A DNA stretch of 64,000 nt, from contig CAZWZL010000001.1 of the NCBI GenBank assembly GCA_964638515.1, forward strand, positions 1-64,000. The letters are read 5' to 3'. This document shows, piece after piece, positions 50,547 through 58,592 of this stretch. Both the position numbers and the translations under genes were made by a program. Source of the DNA: CAYPGJ01 sp964638515. GTDB lineage: Bacteria; Planctomycetota; Phycisphaerae; Phycisphaerales; UBA1924. The notes under the pieces were generated by a model. That model saw nothing but the letters and a program-made list of their open reading frames with translations, was not told the origin of the DNA and searched no databases. Every line of letters begins with the position of its first letter. Position 1 is the stretch's first letter.

Positions 50547-50993
50547 CTGCGCTGCCTCGCCATCGATCTGGGTGACAAGCGAACCGGGCTCGCCATCGGC
50601 GATGACGAGACCGGCCATGTCTTCCCGCTCGAGGTGCTCCACGTCCCGCTCGCCGACCGTCAGGGCGCGGCGCTGCTCGACGCTCTGGCTCGCGCGGCCA
50701 GCGACCACGCCGCCACCGACCTCGTCCTGGGCCTCCCCCTGAACATGGACGACACCGAAGGCCCCCGCGCCAAACTCGCCCGCGGTTTCGCAGCACAATT
50801 GCGCACACGGACGGGACTTGTCGTCCATTTTCAGGATGAGCGGCTCTCCAGCGAGGAGGCGGAATGGGCCCTCAGAGGCTCAGAACGAACCCGCCGCGAA
50901 AAGAAGAACGTCCGCGACGCCCTCGCCGCCGCCAACTTCCTGCGCGATTTTCTCGCCTCCCGACGCCCGCCGAGCGATCACGACGCCGATTGA
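50547..50993 (+). CDS. ruvX: Holliday junction resolvase-like RuvX (YqgF), probable CTG start
   Basis: A YqgF-family protein of about 148 residues, linked to 16S rRNA 5' processing and junction resolution. Motifs: LAIDLGDKRTGLAIGD with the first catalytic Asp, VLGLPLNMDDTEG (usually GLPxxxDGxxG), FQDERLSSEEAE and the late Asp in RDALAAANFL. No ATG, GTG or TTG lies in frame between the nuoH stop and the first motif; the next ATG-like start would cut off the catalytic Asp. CTG 50547 gives the expected beginning (M)RCLAIDLGD and has GAGG about nine bases upstream, so a CTG start is proposed. Confidence 0.88.
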   Translation: MRCLAIDLGDKRTGLAIGDDETGHVFPLEVLHVPLADRQGAALLDALARAASDHAATDLVLGLPLNMDDTEGPRAKLARGFAAQLRTRTGLVVHFQDERLSSEEAEWALRGSERTRREKKNVRDALAAANFLRDFLASRRPPSDHDAD

Positions 50994-51367
50994 ACGCGCC
51001 CCGAGCCCCTCGGCGAACGTCCGGCCCGCAGCCCCACGGCCCCGCACAAAAGGGCCGGCGCACCAATCGTCAGCACCGAAACAATGTGCGGATCCCACAC
51101 GCGCCACGGGTACGTAGAAGGCAGAAGTCCCAGCGCGAATTCGTTCGGGATCACGGCGATCGCCACGCCCGACGCGCCGCCGAGCCCCGTGTCGGCGAAC
51201 AAATCGGCCGCGCCGGGCGAGCCGGCTTCGCGCGCGGCTCGCGCCTCGTCACGGAATCGGGTGTATCCCGCGCGTCCCGTGCTGTTCCAGACGAGCATCG
51301 TCTGTGCCAGGATGAGCACGCAGCACGATACGGCAACCATTCGAGCGAGTGAGCAAGCCATGCGCAT
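50978..51367 (-). CDS. Small membrane protein, unknown
   Basis: A 129-residue protein with a hydrophobic N-terminal segment (MACSLARMVAVSCCVLILAQTMLVW) and a second near residues 95-113 (HIVSVLTIGAPALLCGAVGL), the loop between containing GLGGASGVAIAVIPNEF. It starts seven bases after the YceI stop, with GAGG before the start, so it is probably co-transcribed with that gene. Its end overlaps the end of ruvX by 16 bases (convergent). Not a family I recognise. Confidence 0.6.
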   Translation of the reverse strand: MRMACSLARMVAVSCCVLILAQTMLVWNSTGRAGYTRFRDEARAAREAGSPGAADLFADTGLGGASGVAIAVIPNEFALGLLPSTYPWRVWDPHIVSVLTIGAPALLCGAVGLRAGRSPRGSGRVQSAS

Positions 51368-51373
51368 TGCGCC

Positions 51374-52096
51374 TCAGCGCCGGCGCGCCTCGTCGGGCGA
51401 CACCGTAGAAAGCAACAAAAACGTGTCCATCGTGAGTTCGTCAGAAACCTTGCCGACACTGATGCCCGCGTCGCCAACGCCGATGCCGAAATCGCTCATC
51501 TTGATCGTGTAGGTCGTGCGGATCGCGAGCAGATCGCCCGGCGCCCGCACCTTGGTCTGATCGTTCGCTGGCATGAGCGTGATGCGGGCCGGGATCTCCA
51601 TGTCTCGGGACGTTCCCTTCACCGTCATCGTGCCCCGGAGCGTGAGTTCGTAGGTCACGTACTCGTCGGACTTCTTGATTTCCGACACGCCAATGGTGTT
51701 CTTCAGGACGAACACGACTTCGGGATGGGTGGCGGCGTCCATCCAGCGCGGGCTTTGGAGGTGCTCGTTGCGCAACGGGATGCCCGTGTCAAACGTGGCC
51801 ACCGGCAGTACGAACTCTCCGGCCACGAGCGCGAGCGCTTCGCCCGGCGCGCGCACCGCGTATCCGATCACCTTGCTGGTGGTGCCCTTGATGCGCTCCA
51901 GAGGGGCGTCCGACATGAATGTCACCTGCGCATCCAGACCCCCGTGCACGAAGTAGAGTTGCCCGAGGCTCGCGTGTTCGCTGGGCGCCACCAGCGTGCG
52001 GCCGCTCTCGCTCCGGGGCGTCCCCGCCATCGTTCCCGCTGACACCAGCCATCCGGCCGCGAGCCCCACCATCACACGTCCCATCGATTTCCGCAT
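51374..52096 (-). CDS. YceI-family periplasmic protein
   Basis: A 240-residue exported protein with a signal peptide (MRKSMGRVMVGLAAGWLVSAGTMAG) and a YceI lipocalin-like domain: ATFDTGIPLRNEHLQSPRWMDAATHPEVVFVLKN, YELTLRGTMTVKGTSRDMEIPARITL and DFGIGVGDAGISVGKVSDELTMD. YceI proteins bind isoprenoid-like lipids in the periplasm. AAAGGA lies nine bases before ATG 52096. It is divergent from the LolA-like gene, another lipid-carrier-type protein. Confidence 0.88.
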   Translation of the reverse strand: MRKSMGRVMVGLAAGWLVSAGTMAGTPRSESGRTLVAPSEHASLGQLYFVHGGLDAQVTFMSDAPLERIKGTTSKVIGYAVRAPGEALALVAGEFVLPVATFDTGIPLRNEHLQSPRWMDAATHPEVVFVLKNTIGVSEIKKSDEYVTYELTLRGTMTVKGTSRDMEIPARITLMPANDQTKVRAPGDLLAIRTTYTIKMSDFGIGVGDAGISVGKVSDELTMDTFLLLSTVSPDEARRR

Positions 52097-52159
52097 GGAA
52101 GTCTGTCCTTTCCATCGAGCTTCGCCCGCACCGGGCCGCGCGCGCGGTCGCCCGGGCCG

Positions 52160-52165
52160 TATCCT
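52160..52165 (+). promoter_or_regulatory. -10-like element TATCCT before the LolA-like gene
   Basis: TATCCT lies about 67 bases before ATG 52233; transcription from it would give a leader of about 60 bases containing the hairpin at 52190-52212. Confidence 0.35.
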
Positions 52166-52189
52166 CCTACCGCCGTCAAGCTGAACGGT

Positions 52190-52212
52190 GGAGGGGGCGA
52201 CCCCTCCCTTTT
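52190..52212 (+). terminator. Attenuator-like hairpin in the leader of the LolA-like gene
   Basis: GGAGGGG, a GCGA tetraloop and CCCCTCC form a perfect 7-base stem, followed by CTTTT. This is a terminator-like structure placed between the candidate -10 and the Shine-Dalgarno site of the gene at 52233, so it may act as an attenuator. The T tract is short. Confidence 0.45.
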
Positions 52213-52232
52213 GGCTGATCAGGAGCCGCGCG

Positions 52233-53033
52233 ATGCCAGCGTACCCGCGATTCATGCTCGTGTGCAGCCTTTCGTTGACGGCGGCCGCTCATGGGGCGGA
52301 GCCTTCGGCGGAGGGCGCGGCGTTCCTGCATCGCGTGGAGCAGGCGCACGCGGCTATCCAAACACTGGCCGCAGACGTCGCGTACGACCGCCGATTTCTC
52401 CTGCAGGGTGATCGTCACGTGCGTCTGGGTCAATTCTTCTACCGTGCACCATCCGAGTCGGACCCCCGTGCGTTCGCGGTGCTCTTCGACCGTCTCTGGG
52501 TGGGAGATCGACTTTCTCAGGAGCAGGAAGGCTGGGTGTTCGACAGTGTGTGGCTGGTGGAAGAGCATCCGCGCGAGCGCCGGTTCATCAAGAGGCGCAT
52601 GGCGGCCGACGCGGCGACAAGGGACCCTCTCGCGCCCTCTCAATCCCCCATACCGCTCCCGATTGGCCTGCGCGCGGCCGATATTCTGGCGCAGTTTGAT
52701 GCGACGCTGGTGAGTATTGAAGCCGGGGTGGAAGAGAGCGATCGCGCCGAACTGCCGTTCCTGAAGGAGACACAGCAGATTCTGCTGACACCGAGAGAAG
52801 GACTGCCCGGACGACAGCAGTTCCGTGAGGTGCGGCTGTGGTTTGACCGGGAGACCCTGCTGCCCCGCATGGCCCTGACGGTGGATCGCGCCCGGGATGA
52901 GTCGTGGGTGGTGCTCATCAATCTCCGGACGGATGATCCCGCGGCCATTCCGTCGGACGTGTTCTCGACCGAAGCCCCCGAACCGGGAATCGGTTGGGAC
53001 GTCCAGATCGAGGAAGGTTCTGCCGCGCCCTGA
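52233..53033 (+). CDS. LolA-like outer-membrane lipoprotein carrier
   Basis: A 266-residue exported protein. The signal peptide is MPAYPRFMLVCSLSLTAAAHG. The body has the LolA/LppX-type layout: FLHRVEQAHAAIQTLAADVAYDRRF, FYRAPSESDPRAFAVLFDRLWVGDRL, WVFDSVWLVEEHPRERRFIKR and late strands with EVRLWFDRETLLPRMALTVD. Such proteins carry lipoproteins or lipids across the periplasm. AGGAG lies eight bases before ATG 52233; an upstream in-frame GTG (52188) would add a non-signal-like extension that overlaps the hairpin. It lies 117 bases upstream of the TPR/peptidase gene. Confidence 0.8.
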   Translation: MPAYPRFMLVCSLSLTAAAHGAEPSAEGAAFLHRVEQAHAAIQTLAADVAYDRRFLLQGDRHVRLGQFFYRAPSESDPRAFAVLFDRLWVGDRLSQEQEGWVFDSVWLVEEHPRERRFIKRRMAADAATRDPLAPSQSPIPLPIGLRAADILAQFDATLVSIEAGVEESDRAELPFLKETQQILLTPREGLPGRQQFREVRLWFDRETLLPRMALTVDRARDESWVVLINLRTDDPAAIPSDVFSTEAPEPGIGWDVQIEEGSAAP

Positions 53034-53150
53034 TGGACCGGGGGCCTCCGATTGTGTGCAGGATCACACTCCCGGATGAGCCGATCTTCAGATGTGAGTG
53101 CCGCGTACAGATCAGGGAGCCCAGGCTGTTGGAGCAGGAGGGGCCAGACC

Positions 53151-55865
53151 GTGAGAGCCCAGAGCGTTCTTGCCGTGATCGCCGGAATCGGGTGGCTGTT
53201 CGTCGCGACCGCGGACCCCGCGCCGTCAGAGCGGATTCCGCAGCCGACGGTGGCGCCTGCGCTTTTTCAGGCATCACGGGCGCCGTACTTGTCGGCCGAC
53301 GAACAGCGAGAGATCCGGATTGCGCACGGGCTTTGGACGCCTGCCGATCTCGAGTCGCCCTCGGCTCGGGCTCGGGCCGCGCTCGCGGTGGGCGCGTGGG
53401 ACGATTCCGCACTCGATGATCCATCCACGGACCCTCTTGTTCGAGCCGAAGCGATGCTGCGTCGGGGCGATGCCCTCGCGGCGTTGGAGCTTGTGGGCGA
53501 CGCACTCGGCTTGCGCGCGACACGTCTGCGCGCGGAGTGCCTGGAATCCATGGGCCGCTCCGAGGACGCCGCGATCGCGACCGACGCGGTGATCGGCGAG
53601 TTGACTGCGAATTCGAGTCTCTCGGCGGACGAGATCGCCGAGGGAGTTCGCGCGCTGGCGCTTCGGGCGAGAATCAGGGGCGCGGCGGCGCAGGATTACC
53701 ACCTGCTGAACAACCTGCTCGCGCGGGCGCGTGACGAACTGGACCGTCTCTCCCCGACGGTCTCGCTCGTCGAAGCGCTGCTGCTGTATGAGAAGGACAA
53801 TCGTCCGGACGCCGCGGATGCCGCGATGCGCGCGCTTTCCCTGCACCCGCGTCTGGCGGATGCCGGGGCGATGCTCGGGCGGCTCGCGGTGGATGGATTC
53901 AACATGGACGGCGCCGAGGAGGTTTGCGATACGTTGGAGGGGCAGATCCGCCGGTTTACCGGCGACCCCGACGCGGTCTCTCCTCACGCCGCGATCATCC
54001 GCGCGACGGCCGCGCTTCGGCAGAACGATGCGGAGGGAGCCGAGCTGGCGATCGAGGGCTCGCTCGCCCGGTATCCGCGTTTTCGTGAGGCGCTGAGCCT
54101 GAGCGCCGCGGCCGCCGCGGTGCGAGACGATTCGGCTGCGGTCGCCATGCGGCTCGAACGGCTCGAGGAACTGGAGCCGCGATCGGCCCGAGGCGTGTTT
54201 GCCGTGGGGCGAGCGCTCTCGGAGGCGCGGCAGTACGCCACGGCGGCGGAGTATCTCGAGCAGGCGGGGGAGAGAGCGCCCCATTGGGCTCCGCCGCGCA
54301 TCGAGCTCGGCCTGCTCGAACTGCAATCCGGACGGGATGATCGTGCGGCGTCGGCGCTGCGCGCCGCGACGCGGCTCGACCCGTTCCATGTGCGTGCCCG
54401 CAACTCACTCAAACTCATCGAGGAGCTGCTCACTTATTCCACGCTCGAATCGGAGCACTTCATCGTGCGTTTTCGGCCGGGGGTCGACGAGGTGCTCGCG
54501 CGCGAGATGCTCGCTCCGCTGGAGGAGATTCATCGCGTCGTGGCCGGCGCCATCGACCACGAGCCCGCACAGAAGACCGTCATCGAACTGCTCCCCGATC
54601 ATGAGTGGTTCGGCGTGCGCATCACCGGCATGCCCGCGATCCACACGATTGCCGCGGCGACCGGGCCGGTGATCGCGATGGAGGCGCCGCGAATCGGTCC
54701 GAAGCACGAGGGTGAATACGACTGGGTTCGTGTCATCCGTCACGAATACACGCACACCGTGACGCTGTCGCGCACGCGCAACCGCATCCCGCACTGGTTC
54801 ACGGAAGCGGCGGCGGTGCATCTCGAAGCGGGCCCGCGCGATTACAACACGGCGAGGCTGCTCGCTTCAGCGCTCGAGCGAGACGAGCTGTTCGACATGC
54901 GGAAGATCAATCTCGCGTTTGTTCGACCGGAGAAGCCGACGGATCGCGCGCAGGCGTACGCGCAGGGCCATTGGATGTACCAGTTCATCATCGAACGATG
55001 GGGCGAAAAGGCGCCGCTCGATCTGATGGACCTGTATGCGCAGGGAACTCGAGAAGACAAGGCCATGTCGTCCGTGCTCGGTCTCTCGCTGGACGCGTTC
55101 ATTCGGGAGTTCATCGAATGGGCCCGGGAGAGCGTGAAGGCCTGGGGTCTGGCGCCGGAGCCCGGTCTGAGCGATCTGCTCGCAGAGCAGGCCTTGTCGG
55201 ACCCGGGGTCGAGAGACGAGGCCATCGAGGCCATGCGCGCGGGCGCGTTGTCCGCTGGTTTTTCCTTCTCGCGTCTCGAATCGCCCGAGCCGCCCGAAGT
55301 GGATCTCGCGGCGCCGACCCTGGAGCGGATCGATTCCATTCTTGTGCGGCGCCCTGCGCACCCGGACGCGCTCGCGGCCAAGATCGGATTCATGATGGAG
55401 CGAGCCGGGGGCGAACCGACCCCCGAGCTCGTGCCCTGGCTGGAGGCATACGCCGCGGCGAGGCCGGTGGATTCCACGCCGCATCGTGTGCTCGCGCGTT
55501 TGTATCTGGAATCGGATGACGCGACGGAGCAGGCGCGCGCGATCCCGCATCTGGAGTATCTGGACGCTCGTGAGGAGCGAAGCGCGACGTACGCCGAGGC
55601 GTTGGCGCGTCGGTATGCGGGGATGCGAGATTTCGAACGAGCGTCAGCCCGGGCGGAGCGATGCACGCAGATCGCGCCCTACCGGGGCGAGCTGCGAGAG
55701 CTGGCCGCCACGGTTGCGATCCTTCGGGGCGACCTGTCGACGGCGGAGAGGCACCTGCTCGCGCTGACGGTATTGGAGCCGGATCGCACCATCCATCGGG
55801 AGCGGCTGGAGAGGCTCCGGGAGCGCATGGCTGGAAGCGAGGGCGCCGGCGACGCTCCGGGTTAA
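53151..55865 (+). CDS. TPR protein with peptidase-MA-like metalloprotease domain
   Basis: A 904-residue exported protein. An N-terminal hydrophobic stretch (SVLAVIAGIGWLFVATA) is followed by TPR-like helices at about 80-430 and again at about 710-890. Between them is a gluzincin domain: RHEYTHTVTL with His531-Glu-Tyr-Thr-His535 and HWFTEAAAVHLE with the third ligand Glu552, as in the peptidase MA family. YAQGHWMYQFIIERWG follows. It is probably a periplasmic or surface metalloprotease that recognises proteins through the TPR arms. Start GTG 53151 has AGGAGGGG upstream; an earlier ATG would add a stretch without signal character. The stop overlaps the convergent gene's stop within TTAA. Confidence 0.85.
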   Translation: MRAQSVLAVIAGIGWLFVATADPAPSERIPQPTVAPALFQASRAPYLSADEQREIRIAHGLWTPADLESPSARARAALAVGAWDDSALDDPSTDPLVRAEAMLRRGDALAALELVGDALGLRATRLRAECLESMGRSEDAAIATDAVIGELTANSSLSADEIAEGVRALALRARIRGAAAQDYHLLNNLLARARDELDRLSPTVSLVEALLLYEKDNRPDAADAAMRALSLHPRLADAGAMLGRLAVDGFNMDGAEEVCDTLEGQIRRFTGDPDAVSPHAAIIRATAALRQNDAEGAELAIEGSLARYPRFREALSLSAAAAAVRDDSAAVAMRLERLEELEPRSARGVFAVGRALSEARQYATAAEYLEQAGERAPHWAPPRIELGLLELQSGRDDRAASALRAATRLDPFHVRARNSLKLIEELLTYSTLESEHFIVRFRPGVDEVLAREMLAPLEEIHRVVAGAIDHEPAQKTVIELLPDHEWFGVRITGMPAIHTIAAATGPVIAMEAPRIGPKHEGEYDWVRVIRHEYTHTVTLSRTRNRIPHWFTEAAAVHLEAGPRDYNTARLLASALERDELFDMRKINLAFVRPEKPTDRAQAYAQGHWMYQFIIERWGEKAPLDLMDLYAQGTREDKAMSSVLGLSLDAFIREFIEWARESVKAWGLAPEPGLSDLLAEQALSDPGSRDEAIEAMRAGALSAGFSFSRLESPEPPEVDLAAPTLERIDSILVRRPAHPDALAAKIGFMMERAGGEPTPELVPWLEAYAAARPVDSTPHRVLARLYLESDDATEQARAIPHLEYLDAREERSATYAEALARRYAGMRDFERASARAERCTQIAPYRGELRELAATVAILRGDLSTAERHLLALTVLEPDRTIHRERLERLRERMAGSEGAGDAPG

Positions 55866-56629
55866 GGGACCGACGGAGCCCGAGGCGCCGAAACGGTCTC
55901 CCACAGGATGAGCAATCGCCCGGGCTCGACGCGGAGTTCGCGCGGGCGGAGCACGCGCCCGTCATCGAGTCGAAACTCCGTTCTGTCGAGTGCGGGCTCT
56001 CGTCCACGCAGGGCGGACGCGGGCGGAACGCCCTGGGCCGTGTTCACGCGACCGAGCGCGTCGATGGCCCAGCGCGACGGCGCGGGCATGCGTCCGGCGC
56101 GGATGCCCAGCAATGTAGTCCAGAGGCTTCCGTCCTTGTGAAGACGCGGCGCGAATCGTGCCGAGAACACGCGTCCGTCCTTCACTTCCTGCACGCCGAT
56201 CACAACGGCATTCTGGTCGAACCGCACACGCACGGACGCCGCATCTGCTCCCCTCACTCCGCGATTGGAAGCCCATTTGGGAAGGCGGTCGCGCAGCCAG
56301 GCGTTGGCCTGTTCCTCGGTGATGGCCATGACCCACGTCTCGTCGGGCTCGCGGGCTCGGTGGGTCTCGCTGACGATGGCTCGTTCGACGCGCGCTCCGA
56401 CGTCCGCGGACATGGACTCAAGACGCAGCGCGCTGTTCCACCACGAGGGCGCGGCGGAAGAAAGCCATACGATGGCGACCAAGGCGATGGTGAGCGTTGC
56501 GGCGACCACGAGCCCCGCCCGGATCGCCAACGAGACCAGTTTGAGGTGTGGGTCGTTCGTCGCGCGACGTCGCCAAGCAGCGCGAACACGCCGCCCGGTC
56601 CGCTCCACGATGGTCGCCGCTTCGCCCAC
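55862..56629 (-). CDS. Membrane-anchored protein of unknown function
   Basis: A 255-residue protein with a basic cytoplasmic start (ERTGRRVRAAWRRRATN), one membrane segment LVSLAIRAGLVVAATLTIALVAIVWL and a soluble domain of about 190 residues. Within it, WVMAITEEQANAWLRDRLPKWASNRGV and FDQNAVVIGVQEVKDGRVFSARFAP suggest a mixed alpha/beta fold. I do not recognise the family. The start is GTG 56629. It is the last gene of a run headed by the ketosynthase genes, 40 bases after the KAS II stop. Confidence 0.65.
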   Translation of the reverse strand: MGEAATIVERTGRRVRAAWRRRATNDPHLKLVSLAIRAGLVVAATLTIALVAIVWLSSAAPSWWNSALRLESMSADVGARVERAIVSETHRAREPDETWVMAITEEQANAWLRDRLPKWASNRGVRGADAASVRVRFDQNAVVIGVQEVKDGRVFSARFAPRLHKDGSLWTTLLGIRAGRMPAPSRWAIDALGRVNTAQGVPPASALRGREPALDRTEFRLDDGRVLRPRELRVEPGRLLILWETVSAPRAPSVP

Positions 56630-56669
56630 GTGGTCCGCGCGTCTCCCGACTCCGGAATCCGATTCGGAC

Positions 56670-58040
56670 TCAACCGCGCCAGCGGCGCACGATCAGCGTG
56701 TCGTTCTGGCCGCCGAAGCCGAACGAGTTGCTCAGGCACGTTTCCACGCCCCCCGCAGGACCGAGATCACGCGCCGCGTTCGGCACATAATCCAGATCGC
56801 AATCCGGGTCGGGCGTGCGCAGGTTCATCGTGGGTGGAACCCATCCCGTGCGTATGGCCATGACGCAGGTGATGAGTTCGACCGCTCCCGCGGCGGCGAT
56901 CAGGTGGCCGAACATCGACTTCACCGAACTCACAGGGGTTCGGAGCGCCAATGGCCCAAACACCGCTTTGATCGCCTTCGACTCGATCGCATCGTTCTCC
57001 TTGGTGCCCGTTCCGTGGGCGGAGATGTAGTGCACACCCGGCCGGCCGTCCGGGCCGGGAACCAGCGGATCGATCCCCGCTTCGCCCAGCGCCTCACGCA
57101 TCGCGGCCTGGGCGCCGAGCCCATCCGGCTGGATGTCGGTGATCCGGAAGGAGTCGGCCGAGCTTCCGTAGCCGACGATCTCCGCCAGCGGCGTGGCGCC
57201 TCGGGCCAGCGCGTGATCCGCGGCTTCGAGAATGAGCATGCCCGCGCCCTCGCCCATGACGAATCCACCGCGGGTGGCGTCGAACGGTCTCGGCGCCCGG
57301 GGCGGATCATCCCGCTGGCTCGACAGCGCGGTCAGCCGGATGAAGCCCGTGACGCCGAGCGGATGGATCATGGTGTGGGCGCCGCCGGCGATCATGACGT
57401 CGGCGTCACCCCGACGCAGAATCTCGCTCGCCTCACCGATGGCCTGGGTGGACGCGGCGCAGGCGGTGAGGCAGTTGTACGCCGGTCCGCCGGCGCCGAA
57501 GGCGTGCGCCACGTGCGAGAGCGGCATGTTGGGCTCCTGCTCGATCTCCCGTGCGGCGCTCATGCGCTCGTACGCGGCAGCGGCCCAGCGTTTCGTGTCC
57601 ACGGCGCGGGCGGCCCCGTCCCACCCGGCGAGATTGGTCGACACGAAGTTCTCGAAATCGAGCGACCCCTCGCCCGAGCCCAGATACACGCCCACACGAC
57701 GACGGTTGAGAGGTCCGGATCGTCCGGCGCCGGGGGGTGCGCCGAACCCGGCCTGCGCCCAAGCCTGGGCCGCGGCGCCGAGCGCGAATCGGGTATTGAG
57801 CCCCGCCTCGATGTGCGGAGCCGCGTCCGGAAGAAAGTCCTCGAAACGGTAATCCCTGACTTCCGCGGCAAAGTCGGTGGAAAACGTGTTGGCGTCGAAA
57901 CGGGAGATGCGCCCCACGCCCGAGTCGCCCTTGAGGAGCCTGGCCCACGCGCGCTCGACATCGTGCCCCAAAGGGGTGACCCACCCCGTGCCCGTGATCA
58001 CCACGCGCCGGCGATCGCGATCAGTTCGTGATCCCACCAT
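56670..58040 (-). CDS. fabF: 3-oxoacyl-ACP synthase II (beta-ketoacyl synthase)
   Basis: A 456-residue condensing enzyme. The catalytic triad is complete: Cys194 in CLTACAAST, His342 in SAHGTGTKEND and His379 in MFGHLIAAAG. VVITGTGWVTPLGHDVERAW and GGFVMGEGAGMLILE are the usual N-terminal and central motifs. It extends acyl chains on acyl carrier protein in fatty acid or polyketide-like synthesis; it is about 40 residues longer than E. coli FabF. Start ATG 58040 overlaps the stop of the GxxExxY gene by TGATG. A related but altered ketosynthase lies upstream at 58593, so a special lipid pathway rather than the main fatty acid cycle is possible. Confidence 0.9.
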   Translation of the reverse strand: MVGSRTDRDRRRVVITGTGWVTPLGHDVERAWARLLKGDSGVGRISRFDANTFSTDFAAEVRDYRFEDFLPDAAPHIEAGLNTRFALGAAAQAWAQAGFGAPPGAGRSGPLNRRRVGVYLGSGEGSLDFENFVSTNLAGWDGAARAVDTKRWAAAAYERMSAAREIEQEPNMPLSHVAHAFGAGGPAYNCLTACAASTQAIGEASEILRRGDADVMIAGGAHTMIHPLGVTGFIRLTALSSQRDDPPRAPRPFDATRGGFVMGEGAGMLILEAADHALARGATPLAEIVGYGSSADSFRITDIQPDGLGAQAAMREALGEAGIDPLVPGPDGRPGVHYISAHGTGTKENDAIESKAIKAVFGPLALRTPVSSVKSMFGHLIAAAGAVELITCVMAIRTGWVPPTMNLRTPDPDCDLDYVPNAARDLGPAGGVETCLSNSFGFGGQNDTLIVRRWRG

Positions 58041-58543
58041 CAATCCTCGTACGAATCATCGTCGTCGTCATCGTCATGGTCGTGCACGGCCTCGCCCCGG
58101 GCGGCGCGCATGGCGTTGAGCTTGTCCGGGTTCAGCACCCGCACGAGCCCGTCTTTCAGGCGACGCTCGCCGAAGTTGATGATGAGGCCGAGTTCAAGAT
58201 CAGCCGCCCGCAACTGAGCCCGGAGCCTCGTGCGATCCAGACCGTCGATCTCTCGGGAGACCGACATGACCTCAACGGCAAAGCGATGGTCCACGAACAG
58301 CCCGATGACGTGTTCTCCGACGGACTGCAACTTGTAGCGCACAGGGACCTCGTGGTGCACGTGGTAGGCGATGCCCGCCTGCTCCAGCTCCAGAGTCAGC
58401 GCCCGCTCGTAGATGTCGCGCTCGAAGCCCGGTCCCAACGCCTTGTGAATTTCGATCGCGAACCCGATCACCTGCCGGCTGACGTCGGTCAAAGCGGGGT
58501 CGAGGTCCTCGATGGGCACGGGGGGGCGGCGTTCATGCGCCAT
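58040..58543 (-). CDS. GxxExxY-family protein with altered signature residues
   Basis: A 167-residue protein of the GxxExxY family: VIGFAIEIHKALGPGFERDIYERALTLELEQAGI, then GLFVDHRFAVEVMSV and AADLELGLIINFGERRLKDGLVRVLNP. In this family the signature is G-x-x-E-x-x-Y and the strand that follows reads E-x-K of a PD-(D/E)xK fold. Here the first Glu is Arg42 (Gly39, Tyr45 kept) and the Lys is Met93 (E91-V-M93), so a nuclease activity is doubtful. The C-terminus is a run of Asp residues. GGAGAC lies before the ATG. It sits between two ketosynthase genes, coupled to one by TGATG. Confidence 0.85.
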   Translation of the reverse strand: MAHERRPPVPIEDLDPALTDVSRQVIGFAIEIHKALGPGFERDIYERALTLELEQAGIAYHVHHEVPVRYKLQSVGEHVIGLFVDHRFAVEVMSVSREIDGLDRTRLRAQLRAADLELGLIINFGERRLKDGLVRVLNPDKLNAMRAARGEAVHDHDDDDDDDSYED

Positions 58544-58592
58544 GTGAGGTCTCCAGCATTCGTAGTGCGAAAGGTTCGAACGTCCGGGGACT

